Origin: Solirubrobacter sp963792915
GTDB lineage: Bacteria; Actinomycetota; Thermoleophilia; Solirubrobacterales; Solirubrobacteraceae
Assembly: GCA_963792915.1 (NCBI GenBank)
Contig: CAWBYD010000008.1
Coordinates: forward strand, 310,001 to 374,000
Direction: 5' to 3'
DNA length: 64,000 nt
The notes under the pieces were generated by a model that made no database searches, was not told the origin of the DNA, and worked only from the letters and a program-made list of their open reading frames with translations. The translations under genes were made by a program, and so were the position numbers. Below are positions 1-8,043 of this stretch, one piece after another (the stretch's first letter is position 1; each line of letters starts with the position of its first letter).

Positions 1-2
1 CC

Positions 3-68
3 GGCGGCAGGATCCGCCGCTCGAGCGACGGCGGCGCCCACTGGAGCACGCTCGTGACGCTGCGCTGA
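3..68 (+). CDS. 3' end of an Asp-box (BNR-repeat) protein, partial
   Basis: The window opens inside a reading frame that ends with TGA at 66-68 and encodes about 21 residues. The fragment contains RSSDGGAHW, which fits the Asp-box consensus SxDxGxxW found in BNR/sialidase-type beta-propeller proteins. Nothing upstream is visible, so fold, length and role are unknown. It is convergent with the oxidase gene that ends at 185. Its last codons (VTLR-stop) belong to the first unit of a 47-bp tandem repeat. The identification rests on one short motif. Confidence 0.4.
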   Translation, partial: GGRIRRSSDGGAHWSTLVTLR

Positions 69-184
69 CGCGCGCGGGTGACGCTGCGCCGCGGCGGCTG
101 GTGACGCCGCGCTGACGCGCGGGGGTGGCGACGCGCCGCGCCGGCTGGTGACGCTGCGCTGACGCGCGGGGTGGCGACGCGCGC
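51..184. repeat. 47-bp imperfect tandem repeat, about 2.9 copies
   Basis: Units start at 51, 98 and 145, exactly 47 bp apart, and each opens with CTSGTGACGCYGCGCTGACG. The first unit includes the last codons and TGA stop of the upstream gene, so the gene's 3' end appears to have been copied twice towards the convergent oxidase gene. Units 2 and 3 are more alike than unit 1. No hairpin with a T-run was seen. Confidence 0.75.
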
Positions 185-1423
185 CTACGCCGCCTCGCCG
201 TGCAGCCAGCTGCGATCGAGCTGGTCGACCGAGCGGCAGCCGAGCAGCGCGAGTGCGAGCCTGAGCTCGCGTTCGAGCAGTTCCAGCGCCCGTGCCGCGC
301 CCGCATCGCCGCCCGCCCCGAGCCCGTAGACGAGCGCGCGGCCGGCGAGGCAGGCGCGGGCGCCGACGGCGAGCGCCTTGACGACGTCGACGCCGCGGCG
401 AATCCCTCCGTCGAAGTAGACCTCGAGCTCATCGCCGACGGCGTCGACGACGGGCGCCAGCGCGCTGATCGACGAGGGCGCGTGGTCGAGCTGGCGGCCG
501 CCGTGGTTGGAGACGACGACCGCCGCGGCGCCGTGACGCGCGGCCCGCTCGGCGTCGGCCGCGCGCAGGATGCCCTTGACGACGAGCGGGCCGTCCCACA
601 CGTCGCGCACCCACTCGAGGTCGCTCCAGGTGACGGTCGGGTCGTACTGGCGGTTGACGTACTCGGTGAGGCTGCTGGCGTCCGACGCGCCGCCGCCGTG
701 CCCGGCGGCGTTGGCGATCTCCATGCGCGGGCGGGTGAGGAAGTCGCGGCTCCACGCGGGACGCACGAGCCCGCCGGCGAGCGAGCGCAGCGTGACGCGC
801 GGCGGGATCCCGAAGCCGTTGCGCCAGTCGCGCTCGCGGGCCCCGGCGACCTGGACGTCGACGGTCAGGACGAGCGCCAGGTAACCGGCCGCCCGCGCCC
901 GTGCGATCAGCTCGGCCACCAGCCCGCGGTCGCGCCACATGTAGATCTGAAACCACGCCGGGCCGGGCGCGCCCTGGGCGAGCTCCTCGATCGTGTAGGA
1001 GGCCATCGCCGACAGCACCGAGAGCGTGCCGTGGGCGTGCGCCGCGCGCGCGATCGCGAGCTCACCGCGGTGATGCGTGAGGCCGGTCAGCCCGGTCGGC
1101 GCGGCCAGCAGCGGGAGCGCGACCGGCTGTCCGAGGACCGTGGTGGCGAGCGCGATCTCCGACACGTCCTCGAGCACCCGCGGCGCCAGCGTCAGCCGCG
1201 CCAGATCGGAGATGTTGCGGCGGGCGGTGCACTCGTCGCCCGCCGCGCCGTCCACGAAGTCGAAGACCGCGCGCGGCACCCGGCGGCGGGCAAGCGCGCG
1301 CAGCTCGGCGACGTTGCGGCAGCGCTCGAGCGCCGCGGCGGTGCGTCCGCGGCGCGCGCGCTCGGGCAGGCGCTCGAGGTCATGTCGGATCTGATTCGCT
1401 ACGAGCCCGGCGAACTGCTTCAC
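185..1423 (-). CDS. FMN-dependent alpha-hydroxy acid oxidase/dehydrogenase (lactate dehydrogenase family)
   Basis: This is a TIM-barrel flavoenzyme of the family that includes L-lactate dehydrogenase LldD, lactate monooxygenase and glycolate oxidase; it oxidises a 2-hydroxyacid to a 2-oxoacid using FMN. The catalytic signature SNHGGRQLD is present, with the base His at about residue 307. An FMN phosphate-binding stretch follows (YFDGGIRRG, then GARACLAGRALVYG). About 412 residues is normal for the family. A GTG at 1435 is possible, but GTG at 1423 has GGAGG (1429-1433) five bases upstream and is preferred. It is divergent from a ROK regulator across fewer than 40 bp, so that regulator may control it. 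The exact substrate cannot be told. Confidence 0.85.
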   Translation of the reverse strand: MKQFAGLVANQIRHDLERLPERARRGRTAAALERCRNVAELRALARRRVPRAVFDFVDGAAGDECTARRNISDLARLTLAPRVLEDVSEIALATTVLGQPVALPLLAAPTGLTGLTHHRGELAIARAAHAHGTLSVLSAMASYTIEELAQGAPGPAWFQIYMWRDRGLVAELIARARAAGYLALVLTVDVQVAGARERDWRNGFGIPPRVTLRSLAGGLVRPAWSRDFLTRPRMEIANAAGHGGGASDASSLTEYVNRQYDPTVTWSDLEWVRDVWDGPLVVKGILRAADAERAARHGAAAVVVSNHGGRQLDHAPSSISALAPVVDAVGDELEVYFDGGIRRGVDVVKALAVGARACLAGRALVYGLGAGGDAGAARALELLERELRLALALLGCRSVDQLDRSWLHGEAA

Positions 1424-1445
1424 CGCCGCCTCCACTTGAGATCGG

Positions 1446-1455
1446 TGCTAAGAGT
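1446..1455 (+). promoter_or_regulatory. TGCTAAGAGT motif, candidate ROK operator (copy 1)
   Basis: The ten bases TGCTAAGAGT lie in the tiny gap between the divergent oxidase and ROK genes. They recur exactly at 3059-3068, just before the promoter of the secreted GH3 gene. An AT-rich decamer repeated upstream of neighbouring genes in such GC-rich DNA is unlikely to be chance. Assignment to the ROK protein is inference. Confidence 0.4.
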
Positions 1456-1461
1456 CAGATA

Positions 1462-2703
1462 GTGAACGAAGCTCTCGGTGGTGCGTCGAGCGGAGGCTCC
1501 CTCGAGGCGCTCCGGCGCGCCAACCGGCTTCGGGTCGTCGACGCGCTGCGGCGCGAAGGCAGCGCAAGCCGCAGCGATCTGATGCGGATCACCGGGCTGT
1601 CGCGGACCACGATCACGACGCTGCTGGGAGACCTGCAGGAGCGCGGGATGGTGGTCGACGGCGAGGCCGAGCCGCGCGCCGAGCGCGCGGGTCGCGGGCG
1701 CCCCGCGACGCTCCTGCGCCTCGCGCCGACGGCCGGGGCGGCGCTCGGCGTCGACTTCGGGCACCGGCATCTCCGCGTCGCGGTCGCGGATCTGTCCTCG
1801 ACGGTGCTCGCCGAGCGCCGCGCCGACCTCGAGGTCGACACGGCCGCCGACCTCGCCCTCGACACGGCGCAGCAGTTGATCGCGGAGGTCCTCGAGGAGG
1901 CAGGGCTGACGATCGACCGGGTGATCGGCGCGGGCATGGGCCTTCCGGGCCCGATCGATCGCCGCACCGGACGCGTCGGCTCCTCGGTCATCCTCCCCGG
2001 CTGGCTGGGGCTGAATGCCGCGGAGCAGCTGACCCGGCGGCTGTCGGTGCACGTGGACGTCGACAACGACGCCAACCTGGGAGCGCTCGCGGAGTACACG
2101 CTGGGGGCCGGGCGGGGCCTCGAGGACGTGATCTACGTCAAGGTCTCCTCGGGCATCGGCGCCGGGATCATCCTGGGCGGCAAGGTCCACCGTGGCGTCA
2201 CGGGCAACGCCGGCGAGATCGGCCACGTGCAGGTCCGCGCCGAGGGCGTCGTCTGCCGCTGCGGCAATCGCGGCTGCCTCGAGACCGTGGCCTCGGTCCC
2301 GGCACTGCTCGGGATCCTCCGACCGGTCCACGGGGACGGCCTCGGCCTGCAGGCGATGCTCGAGCTGGCCGGCGAGGGCGACCCCGGCGCGCTGCGGGTG
2401 ATCAACGACGCCGGCCGCGCGGTCGGCCACGCGCTCGGGGATCTGTGCAACTCGCTCAACCCGGCCGCGATCATCGTCGGCGGCGACCTGAGCGCCGCGG
2501 GAACGCCGCTGCTGAGCGGGATCCGCGAGTCCGTCGATCGCCATGCGCAGCCGGGCGCGGCCGAGGCGGTGACGGTCAAGCGCGGGGTGCTCGGCGACCG
2601 CGCGGAGGTTCTGGGGGCGCTGACGCTGGTGATCGGCGACACCGAGCGCCTGAGCGCGGTCGGCCTCGTCGCGGGCGACGGCGCGCGCGCGGCGGGCTCG
2701 TAG
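1462..2703 (+). CDS. ROK-family transcriptional regulator
   Basis: The protein has 413 residues. Residues about 18-68 form a winged helix-turn-helix (SRSDLMRITGLSRTTITTLL), followed by a ROK/sugar-kinase-like fold. The ROK zinc site is intact, with His255 and Cys265, Cys267 and Cys272 in CRCGNRGC. Family members such as NagC, Mlc and XylR sense sugars or sugar phosphates and usually repress catabolic genes. The GTG start at 1462 leaves fewer than 40 bp to the divergent oxidase gene. The next gene on the same strand, after a 479-bp gap, is a secreted GH3 glycosidase, a plausible target along with the oxidase. A second ROK gene of similar build lies at 6835. The ligand is unknown. Confidence 0.9.
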   Translation: MNEALGGASSGGSLEALRRANRLRVVDALRREGSASRSDLMRITGLSRTTITTLLGDLQERGMVVDGEAEPRAERAGRGRPATLLRLAPTAGAALGVDFGHRHLRVAVADLSSTVLAERRADLEVDTAADLALDTAQQLIAEVLEEAGLTIDRVIGAGMGLPGPIDRRTGRVGSSVILPGWLGLNAAEQLTRRLSVHVDVDNDANLGALAEYTLGAGRGLEDVIYVKVSSGIGAGIILGGKVHRGVTGNAGEIGHVQVRAEGVVCRCGNRGCLETVASVPALLGILRPVHGDGLGLQAMLELAGEGDPGALRVINDAGRAVGHALGDLCNSLNPAAIIVGGDLSAAGTPLLSGIRESVDRHAQPGAAEAVTVKRGVLGDRAEVLGALTLVIGDTERLSAVGLVAGDGARAAGS

Positions 2704-3058
2704 CCGGCTCGTGCCAAGGCACTACGTCTAATTGCCGCGAGGAAGCGGCCGTATATGACGGAGTCCGTCGCCTTTCGGCGCCCGGACTGAGCGTGCGGGT
2801 CCAAGCGCGAGCACCGCGTCGCTCTCCCGGATTCGCGGCTGCGTCGCGTCCGCGAATCTGTCGGAAGGTTGACAGAAAGCGCGGCGGCGAGCGAGCGTCT
2901 GGTCGACCGAGGCGCTCGACGGTTTGCGAACTCATCCCGCTTGCGCTTGGTCGATGCGGTGCGCCGCCGTGACGCGATCGCGGCCGGGCGGACGCACCGT
3001 CGCGGACAACCGCAGCGCGGCGTCGCCGGCGCGGCCGGGGCGGTGGCACGGCACTTTT

Positions 3059-3068
3059 TGCTAAGAGT
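3059..3068 (+). promoter_or_regulatory. TGCTAAGAGT motif, candidate ROK operator (copy 2)
   Basis: This is the exact second copy of the decamer at 1446-1455. It lies 15 bp upstream of the -35 box of the GH3 promoter, a position suited to a regulator acting on that promoter. Confidence 0.4.
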
Positions 3069-3083
3069 TTGCACAGAAAGGTA

Positions 3084-3112
3084 TTGACTCGGACTTATCT
3101 TCGGCTTAGTGT
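3084..3112 (+). promoter_or_regulatory. sigma-70-type promoter for the secreted GH3 gene
   Basis: A -35 box TTGACT (3084-3089) and a -10 box TAGTGT (3107-3112) are separated by 17 bp. The -10 keeps the three best conserved positions (T1, A2, T6). Transcription would start near 3119. Confidence 0.5.
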
Positions 3113-3182
3113 CCAGACAATCCGCGTCGGGCACGGTTTGCGTCGGCGCTCTGGAACGCGGCCAATCGAGGAGAGAGGGTCC

Positions 3183-6100
3183 ATGTCGGGTTCCGTCCTT
3201 ATTCGCCAGCGGGGGAGGGCGGCGCTTTCGCGCGGTCTGCTGGCGGTCGCGACATCGGCGATGGCAGCAGCCGTCGCCTGGCCGGCGAGTGCGTCGGCCG
3301 AGGTCCCGCCGTATTCGTTCCCGGTCACCCTGCCGGCGGCCAAGCAGTCGCCGGCCGTGGATGCCAACGCGCCGTACACGTCCGTCGTGCTCGACCTCAT
3401 CCACCAGCTCGAGCCGAGCAGCCCGCCGACGCGCGACCAGCTGGCCAACGCGTCCAAGCTGCTCCACGACGGCCCCAACGGCTCCTGCCACAACGTCGGC
3501 CCGGTCAGCGCGCCGACCGGCACCAACCCGAGCATCGCGCCGATCTGCTGGACGGACGCGCAAGGCGTGCTCAACACCTCCGGCCCGAACGCGCGCGGCT
3601 CGACCGGGCCGACGACGCTGATGGCGCTCGGTGGCACGTTCGACCGCTCGCTCGGCAACGCGTGGGGTCAGACCGAGGGCGCGGAGTCGCGCGCGTTCAT
3701 GGTCACTGGGCTCTTCGGCCCGCAGACCGACCTCGACCGCCTGCCCAACTGGGGCCGCAACCTGACGACGACCGGTGAGGACCCGTACCTCAGCCACGAG
3801 ATGGTCGCCACCCAGATCAACGGCATCCAGGGCGTCGGGACGATGTCGCAGATGAAGCACTTCGCCGTCTACAACGGCCAGAACCAGAACCTCAACACGG
3901 ACATCGCGGACCAGCCGCTGCACGAGAACTACCTGCTCCCCTACGAGGGCGGGTTCGTCGACGGCAAGGCGGCGGCGACGATGTGCTCGTATCAGATCTT
4001 CCGCGACACCTCGACGCACCTGCCGGCGTCGGTGTCCTCGCTCGCCAGCCCGAGCCCGTTCCAGGCGGGCGTCGTGCCCGCGACGTGGGCGCTCAACGAG
4101 TCGCACTTCGCCTGCGAACAGCCGCTGATCCTCAACTACGTGCTGCGCGGACTGTGGAAGTCGCAGGCGTTCGTCGGCTCGGACTACCCGGCCACGCACT
4201 CGACCTCGGGGATCCTCCAGGGCGAGGACCAGGAGATGCCGACGCAGACCGGCTTCTTCAGCGACAGCTCCACCAACCCCGCGACCGACCCGACCGGCTC
4301 CACCTGCCTGATGGGCACCGGCCCCGACCAGGTCAAGGTCGACTGCAGCGTGCCGGGCGCGACCCGCGCCGGCGGCATCCCCGGACCGAACTGCCCGGCC
4401 AACGGCTGCAAGCTCGTCGACGCGGTGATGAACGGCTCGATGCCGCTCGCGGTGTTCAACCAGTCGCTCGCGCGCATCCTCTACCAGGAGCAGCGCTTCG
4501 GGCTGCTGGGCTGCGACCAGACGCCGGTCTCGGCGCTGTGCACGAACCCGGGCGGCATCGGGACCGACCGCACCGGCACTGCGCCGCTGCCCGCCGGCTC
4601 GAGCTCCGGCACGCCGGTGCTCGGCACCAAGAACGGTGACGCGGCGATCGTCGAGCGGATGTCCGAAGAGGGCGCCACGTTGCTCAAGAACGGCGCCGCA
4701 GGGCTGCCGCTGGACGCGTCGTCGCTCAATGACGGCGACGTCCTGGTGACCGGCGCGAACGCCAACCACACCGTCGCCGACCCGACCAACGAGGCCTCGA
4801 CGGGCATGATCGACCGCAACGCGGTCAACCCGCTGCAGCAGCTGAAGGAGTTCAGCGGCAAGCCCGGTGCCTTCACGTTCGCACCGGCCAACGACCCGAC
4901 GGGCTACCCGGTGCCGTCGTCGGCGCTGTCGCGGTCGAACTCGACGGTGACGGGCAACCTGGCCCGCACCGGTCCGGGCGCCGGCAACGACAGCTCGCTG
5001 GACTTCACGAGCGTGTCGAGCGCCGGCCAGCTCGCGCCCGGCAGCTACAGCTGGACGGGCTACGTCTACGTGCCGACGACCGACACGTACACGTTCGCGT
5101 TCCAGCAGAGCGCGAGCGTCGTCAACGCCAACGTCACGGTCAACTTCGACGGCACGGCGCGCACGCTGGCCAACGCCGCGAACGTCTACGGCGCGACGAC
5201 GCCGGGCACGCCGACCAACGCGGGCTACACCGAGCCGCTGCTGGTCAACCGCACGTTCTCGGCCGGGTCGCTCACCGGCGGGACCTTCCACGCGATCACC
5301 ATCACGTTCAACAACGACACCGCGAGCCCCGCGAGCTTCCGCTTCGCGTACTCGCGCGCCCAGGGCGACATCGACGACGCGGTCGCCGCCGCGCGCGGCA
5401 AGAAGGCGGCGATCGTCTTCGTCAACGACGGCGTCGGCGCGGTCTCCTCCACCCCGAACCCGGACCTGGCGGGGACGACGATCTCGGCGCCGTCGCAGCT
5501 GTCGGCGGCCAGCAACAACCTGATCAGCGCCGTCGCCGCGGTCAACCCCAACACGATCGTCGTGATGGACACGGCCAACCCGGTGCTGATGCCGTGGTTC
5601 GACAGCGTGAAGTCGGTGCTCGAGATGTGGTTCGCCGGCCAGGAGGGCGGCACGGCGACCGCGCGCGTGCTGCTCGGCCTCGCCAACCCGGGCGGACATT
5701 CGTCGCTGACCTGGCCCAGGAACGCGACGGACACGATCTGGGGCTACAACGAGCCGCCCGGCGCGCTCTACCCGGGCAGCCCCGGCGGCCGCCATCCCGA
5801 GCGCCTGAACGGCAACGGCGGCTGCGCCGTGATCACGGGCAGCGGCGCGACCTGCCCGACCGCGACCGGGACGAACGAGTCCGAGGGCATCTACGCGGGC
5901 TACCGCTACTTCGACAAGCTCGGCATCACGCCGCAGATCCCGTTCGGCTACGGGCTCTCCTACACCACGTTCCAGTACTCGAACCTGGCGCTGAACCCGA
6001 AGCTCGACGGGACCGTCGACGTGAGCTTCGACGTCACCAACACCGGCTCGCGCGCCGGTGACGACGCCGCGCAGGTCTACGTCGGCCCTGGACCGGACAA

Positions 6101-6353
6101 GCCCGGGATCCAGCAGGCGGTGCGAGCGCTCCGCGGCTTCGACCGCGTGTCGCTCAACGCCGGCCAGACCAAGCACGAGACGATCACGCTCGACCAGCGC
6201 TCGTTCCAATACTGGGACGACACGACCCAGCAGTGGCTGACCAACTACGGCCAGCGCCGGATCTGGGTCGGCGACTCGTCGGCGTCGGCGAACCTGCCGC
6301 TTCGGCCACCACGACCGAGATCCCGGCCGGCTCGGGCGCGCAGGCGCCCGTGA
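3183..6353 (+). CDS. secreted GH3 beta-glycosidase with PA14-like insert, frameshifted near its 3' end
   Basis: ATG at 3183 follows GAGGAGAG and starts a signal peptide cleaved after about residue 39 (SASA|E). The GH3 (beta-glucosidase/xylosidase) body follows: KHF at residues 225-227 and the nucleophile Asp334 in GSDYPA. A PA14-like beta-domain (about residues 615-700) sits inside the C-terminal GH3 half, as in other PA14-carrying beta-glucosidases. A fibronectin-III-like end follows. It probably releases glucose or xylose from plant glycosides outside the cell. After NLPL (about 6296) the frame runs into basic nonsense and stops at 6353. The -1 frame continues as the conserved C-terminal module to 6775, so one base has been lost near 6290-6310. 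No slippery heptamer was seen. Confidence 0.88.
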   Translation: MSGSVLIRQRGRAALSRGLLAVATSAMAAAVAWPASASAEVPPYSFPVTLPAAKQSPAVDANAPYTSVVLDLIHQLEPSSPPTRDQLANASKLLHDGPNGSCHNVGPVSAPTGTNPSIAPICWTDAQGVLNTSGPNARGSTGPTTLMALGGTFDRSLGNAWGQTEGAESRAFMVTGLFGPQTDLDRLPNWGRNLTTTGEDPYLSHEMVATQINGIQGVGTMSQMKHFAVYNGQNQNLNTDIADQPLHENYLLPYEGGFVDGKAAATMCSYQIFRDTSTHLPASVSSLASPSPFQAGVVPATWALNESHFACEQPLILNYVLRGLWKSQAFVGSDYPATHSTSGILQGEDQEMPTQTGFFSDSSTNPATDPTGSTCLMGTGPDQVKVDCSVPGATRAGGIPGPNCPANGCKLVDAVMNGSMPLAVFNQSLARILYQEQRFGLLGCDQTPVSALCTNPGGIGTDRTGTAPLPAGSSSGTPVLGTKNGDAAIVERMSEEGATLLKNGAAGLPLDASSLNDGDVLVTGANANHTVADPTNEASTGMIDRNAVNPLQQLKEFSGKPGAFTFAPANDPTGYPVPSSALSRSNSTVTGNLARTGPGAGNDSSLDFTSVSSAGQLAPGSYSWTGYVYVPTTDTYTFAFQQSASVVNANVTVNFDGTARTLANAANVYGATTPGTPTNAGYTEPLLVNRTFSAGSLTGGTFHAITITFNNDTASPASFRFAYSRAQGDIDDAVAAARGKKAAIVFVNDGVGAVSSTPNPDLAGTTISAPSQLSAASNNLISAVAAVNPNTIVVMDTANPVLMPWFDSVKSVLEMWFAGQEGGTATARVLLGLANPGGHSSLTWPRNATDTIWGYNEPPGALYPGSPGGRHPERLNGNGGCAVITGSGATCPTATGTNESEGIYAGYRYFDKLGITPQIPFGYGLSYTTFQYSNLALNPKLDGTVDVSFDVTNTGSRAGDDAAQVYVGPGPDKPGIQQAVRALRGFDRVSLNAGQTKHETITLDQRSFQYWDDTTQQWLTNYGQRRIWVGDSSASANLPLRPPRPRSRPARARRRP

Positions 6354-6775
6354 GCGGAACGGTGCCGGCGACGCTGTCGCTGTCGCTCGGCGCGCCCGCC
6401 ACGTTCGCCCCGTTCATCGCGGGCGTGGCGAAGGACTACCTGGCGTCCACGACCGCCAACGTCATCTCGACCGCGGGTGACGGGACGCTGTCGGTCTCCG
6501 ACCCGAGCGCGACGGCCACCGGCCATCTCGTCAACGGCAGCTTCTCGCTGCCCCAGCCGCTGCAGGCCAACGCCAGCAGCCCGGCCGGCACCGGCAGCGC
6601 GTTCGCGCCCGTCGGCGGCTCGGCCAACCCGACCACGCTGCTGACGTACTGCGGCCCGGTCTCCAACGACACCGTCACGATCGGCTTCAAGCAGTCGATC
6701 GGCGCAAACGATGCGCTGCGGACCGGCACCTACAGCAAGACCCTGACGTTCACCCTGTCCACCACGCAACCGTAG
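6297..6775 (+). pseudogene. detached C-terminal module of the GH3 enzyme
   Basis: This is the out-of-frame continuation of the GH3 gene. From about 6351 it encodes the roughly 137-residue module also found at the ends of the proteins at 16623-18866 and 31823-36241. Shared blocks include SGTVPATL, GVAKDY, VISTAGD, GHLVNG, FSLPQ, LLTY, PVSND and KTLTFTLSTT. It has no ribosome binding site or natural start of its own. If the frameshift is real, the enzyme loses this module; if it is a sequence error, the enzyme ends at 6775 with about 1,197 residues. Confidence 0.75.
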
Positions 6776-6785
6776 GGGTCCGGGC

Positions 6786-6814
6786 GCGCCGGCCGTCATC
6801 GCGACGGCCGGCGC
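6786..6814 (+). terminator. strong GC hairpin after the GH3 gene
   Basis: GCGCCGGCCGTC (6786-6797) and GACGGCCGGCGC (6803-6814) form a perfect 12-bp stem with a 5-nt loop, 10 bp after the module's stop codon. There is no T-run, which is common for hairpin terminators in high-GC actinobacteria. Confidence 0.65.
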
Positions 6815-6834
6815 TCGCCGGTTCATGCGTCAGG

Positions 6835-8043
6835 ATGAAGACCGTGGGTTCGCTGAGCGAGATCAGGGAACGGCATCGCCTGCGCGTGGTCGACGTGCTG
6901 CAGCGCGGCGCGGTCCGCCGGGCCGAGTTGGCGGCGATCACGGGCCTGTCACGGACCACCACCGCCGCGGTGCTCGCCGACCTCCTGGACACCGGCTTCG
7001 CGGTCGAGACCGAGGAGGACGGGGACGCCGGACGGCCGGGCCGGAGGCCGAAGCTGATCCGCCTGGACCCGGGCGCCTTCGGCGCGCTGGGCGTCGACAT
7101 CGGCCGGCGCCACGTGCGGATCGCGATCGCGGACCTGGCCTGGACGATCCGCGCGGAGCGCGCGGCCGAGCTCAGCGACGGGCGCTCGCCGGCGGCGGCG
7201 CTCGAGCTCGTGACCCGGCTCGCGCACGAGGTGCTGGAGGAGGCGCGGGTGCCGGCGGCCCGCGTCGCCGGAGCGGTCGTCGCGCTGCCCGGTCCCGTGG
7301 ATCGCGGCCGAAGCGCGTCGGACCCGCTGCTGCGCGAATGGAAGGGCGTGCGCGCGGCCGAGGAGCTGTCACGGCGCCTCGGGATGCCGGTCGAGCTCGA
7401 CAACGACGCGAACCTCGCGGCGTACGGCGAGATGGTGCTGGGAGCGGCACGCGGCCTCGACGACCTCGTCTACGTCCAGGTCTCCTGGGGCATCGGCGCG
7501 GGGATCGTGCTGGGGCGCCGGCTGCACCGCGGCAGCTCCGGGCTCGCCGGGGAGATCGGGCACGTGCAGATCGAGCCCGACGGCGACCTGTGCGCCTGCG
7601 GGAGCCGTGGATGCCTCGGCACGGTGGCCGCGATCGGCCCGCTGCTCGCGCTGCTGCGGCCGGTCCACGGCGACGACCTTGAGCTCGCCCGAATGCTCCA
7701 GCTCGCGGCGGCCGGCGACCCGGCCGTGGGGCGCGTGCTCAGCGACGCCGGGCGAGCCATCGGACGCCCGCTCGCGGACCTCTGCAACGCGGTCGACCCG
7801 GGCGCGATCGTGGTCGGCGGCGAGCTCGCGGTCGCGGGTTCCTGGCTGCTCGACGGCATCCGGGCGGAGATCCGGCGTCACGCGCTCCCCGAGGCGGCCC
7901 GCGCCGTGCGGGTCATGGCCGGCGGGCTTGGACCGCGCGCGCGGCTGCTCGGCGCGCTGGCGACGACGCTCGACGACGGCGAACGCCTCCGCTCCCAGGG
8001 CCTGCTGGCGCTTGCCGGCGTGCGCGTCGCCCACGCTCGATGA
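6835..8043 (+). CDS. ROK-family transcriptional regulator
   Basis: The 402-residue protein has an N-terminal winged helix (AELAAITGLSRTTTAAVLADL, about residues 28-48) and a ROK domain. The zinc site is His243 with Cys253, Cys255 and Cys260 in CACGSRGC. It resembles the ROK regulator at 1462 throughout, so the two are probably paralogues. ATG at 6835 is chosen. Its stop overlaps the start of the next gene (ATGA at 8040-8043), so regulator and glycosidase are translated together, suggesting that the sugar released by the GH3 enzyme is the signal. The effector is inferred, not shown. Confidence 0.9.
   Translation: MKTVGSLSEIRERHRLRVVDVLQRGAVRRAELAAITGLSRTTTAAVLADLLDTGFAVETEEDGDAGRPGRRPKLIRLDPGAFGALGVDIGRRHVRIAIADLAWTIRAERAAELSDGRSPAAALELVTRLAHEVLEEARVPAARVAGAVVALPGPVDRGRSASDPLLREWKGVRAAEELSRRLGMPVELDNDANLAAYGEMVLGAARGLDDLVYVQVSWGIGAGIVLGRRLHRGSSGLAGEIGHVQIEPDGDLCACGSRGCLGTVAAIGPLLALLRPVHGDDLELARMLQLAAAGDPAVGRVLSDAGRAIGRPLADLCNAVDPGAIVVGGELAVAGSWLLDGIRAEIRRHALPEAARAVRVMAGGLGPRARLLGALATTLDDGERLRSQGLLALAGVRVAHAR

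Larger units (their letters stand above)
2704..3182 (+). promoter_or_regulatory. 479-bp upstream region of the secreted GH3 gene
   Basis: No convincing gene is seen here. The stretch is less GC-rich near its right end, where it carries the TGCTAAGAGT motif (3059-3068) and a sigma-70-like promoter (3084-3112). A ribosome binding site, GAGGAGAG, at about 3167-3174 precedes the ATG at 3183, giving a 5' leader of about 60 nt. A TTGACA at 2869-2874 has no clear partner. Confidence 0.6.

Noticed and set aside
2133..6209. Very long minus-strand open frame opposite the GH3 gene
   Set aside because: Arg/Ala/Val-rich product without domains; it mirrors a real gene on the other strand, a usual effect of high GC. 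The same applies to other long antisense frames, for example 16842-20333 plus, 28996-31794 minus and 31622-35992 minus.
6285..6310. Programmed -1 ribosomal frameshift in the GH3 gene
   Set aside because: No XXXYYYZ slippery heptamer was found; a lost base or sequence error explains it better.
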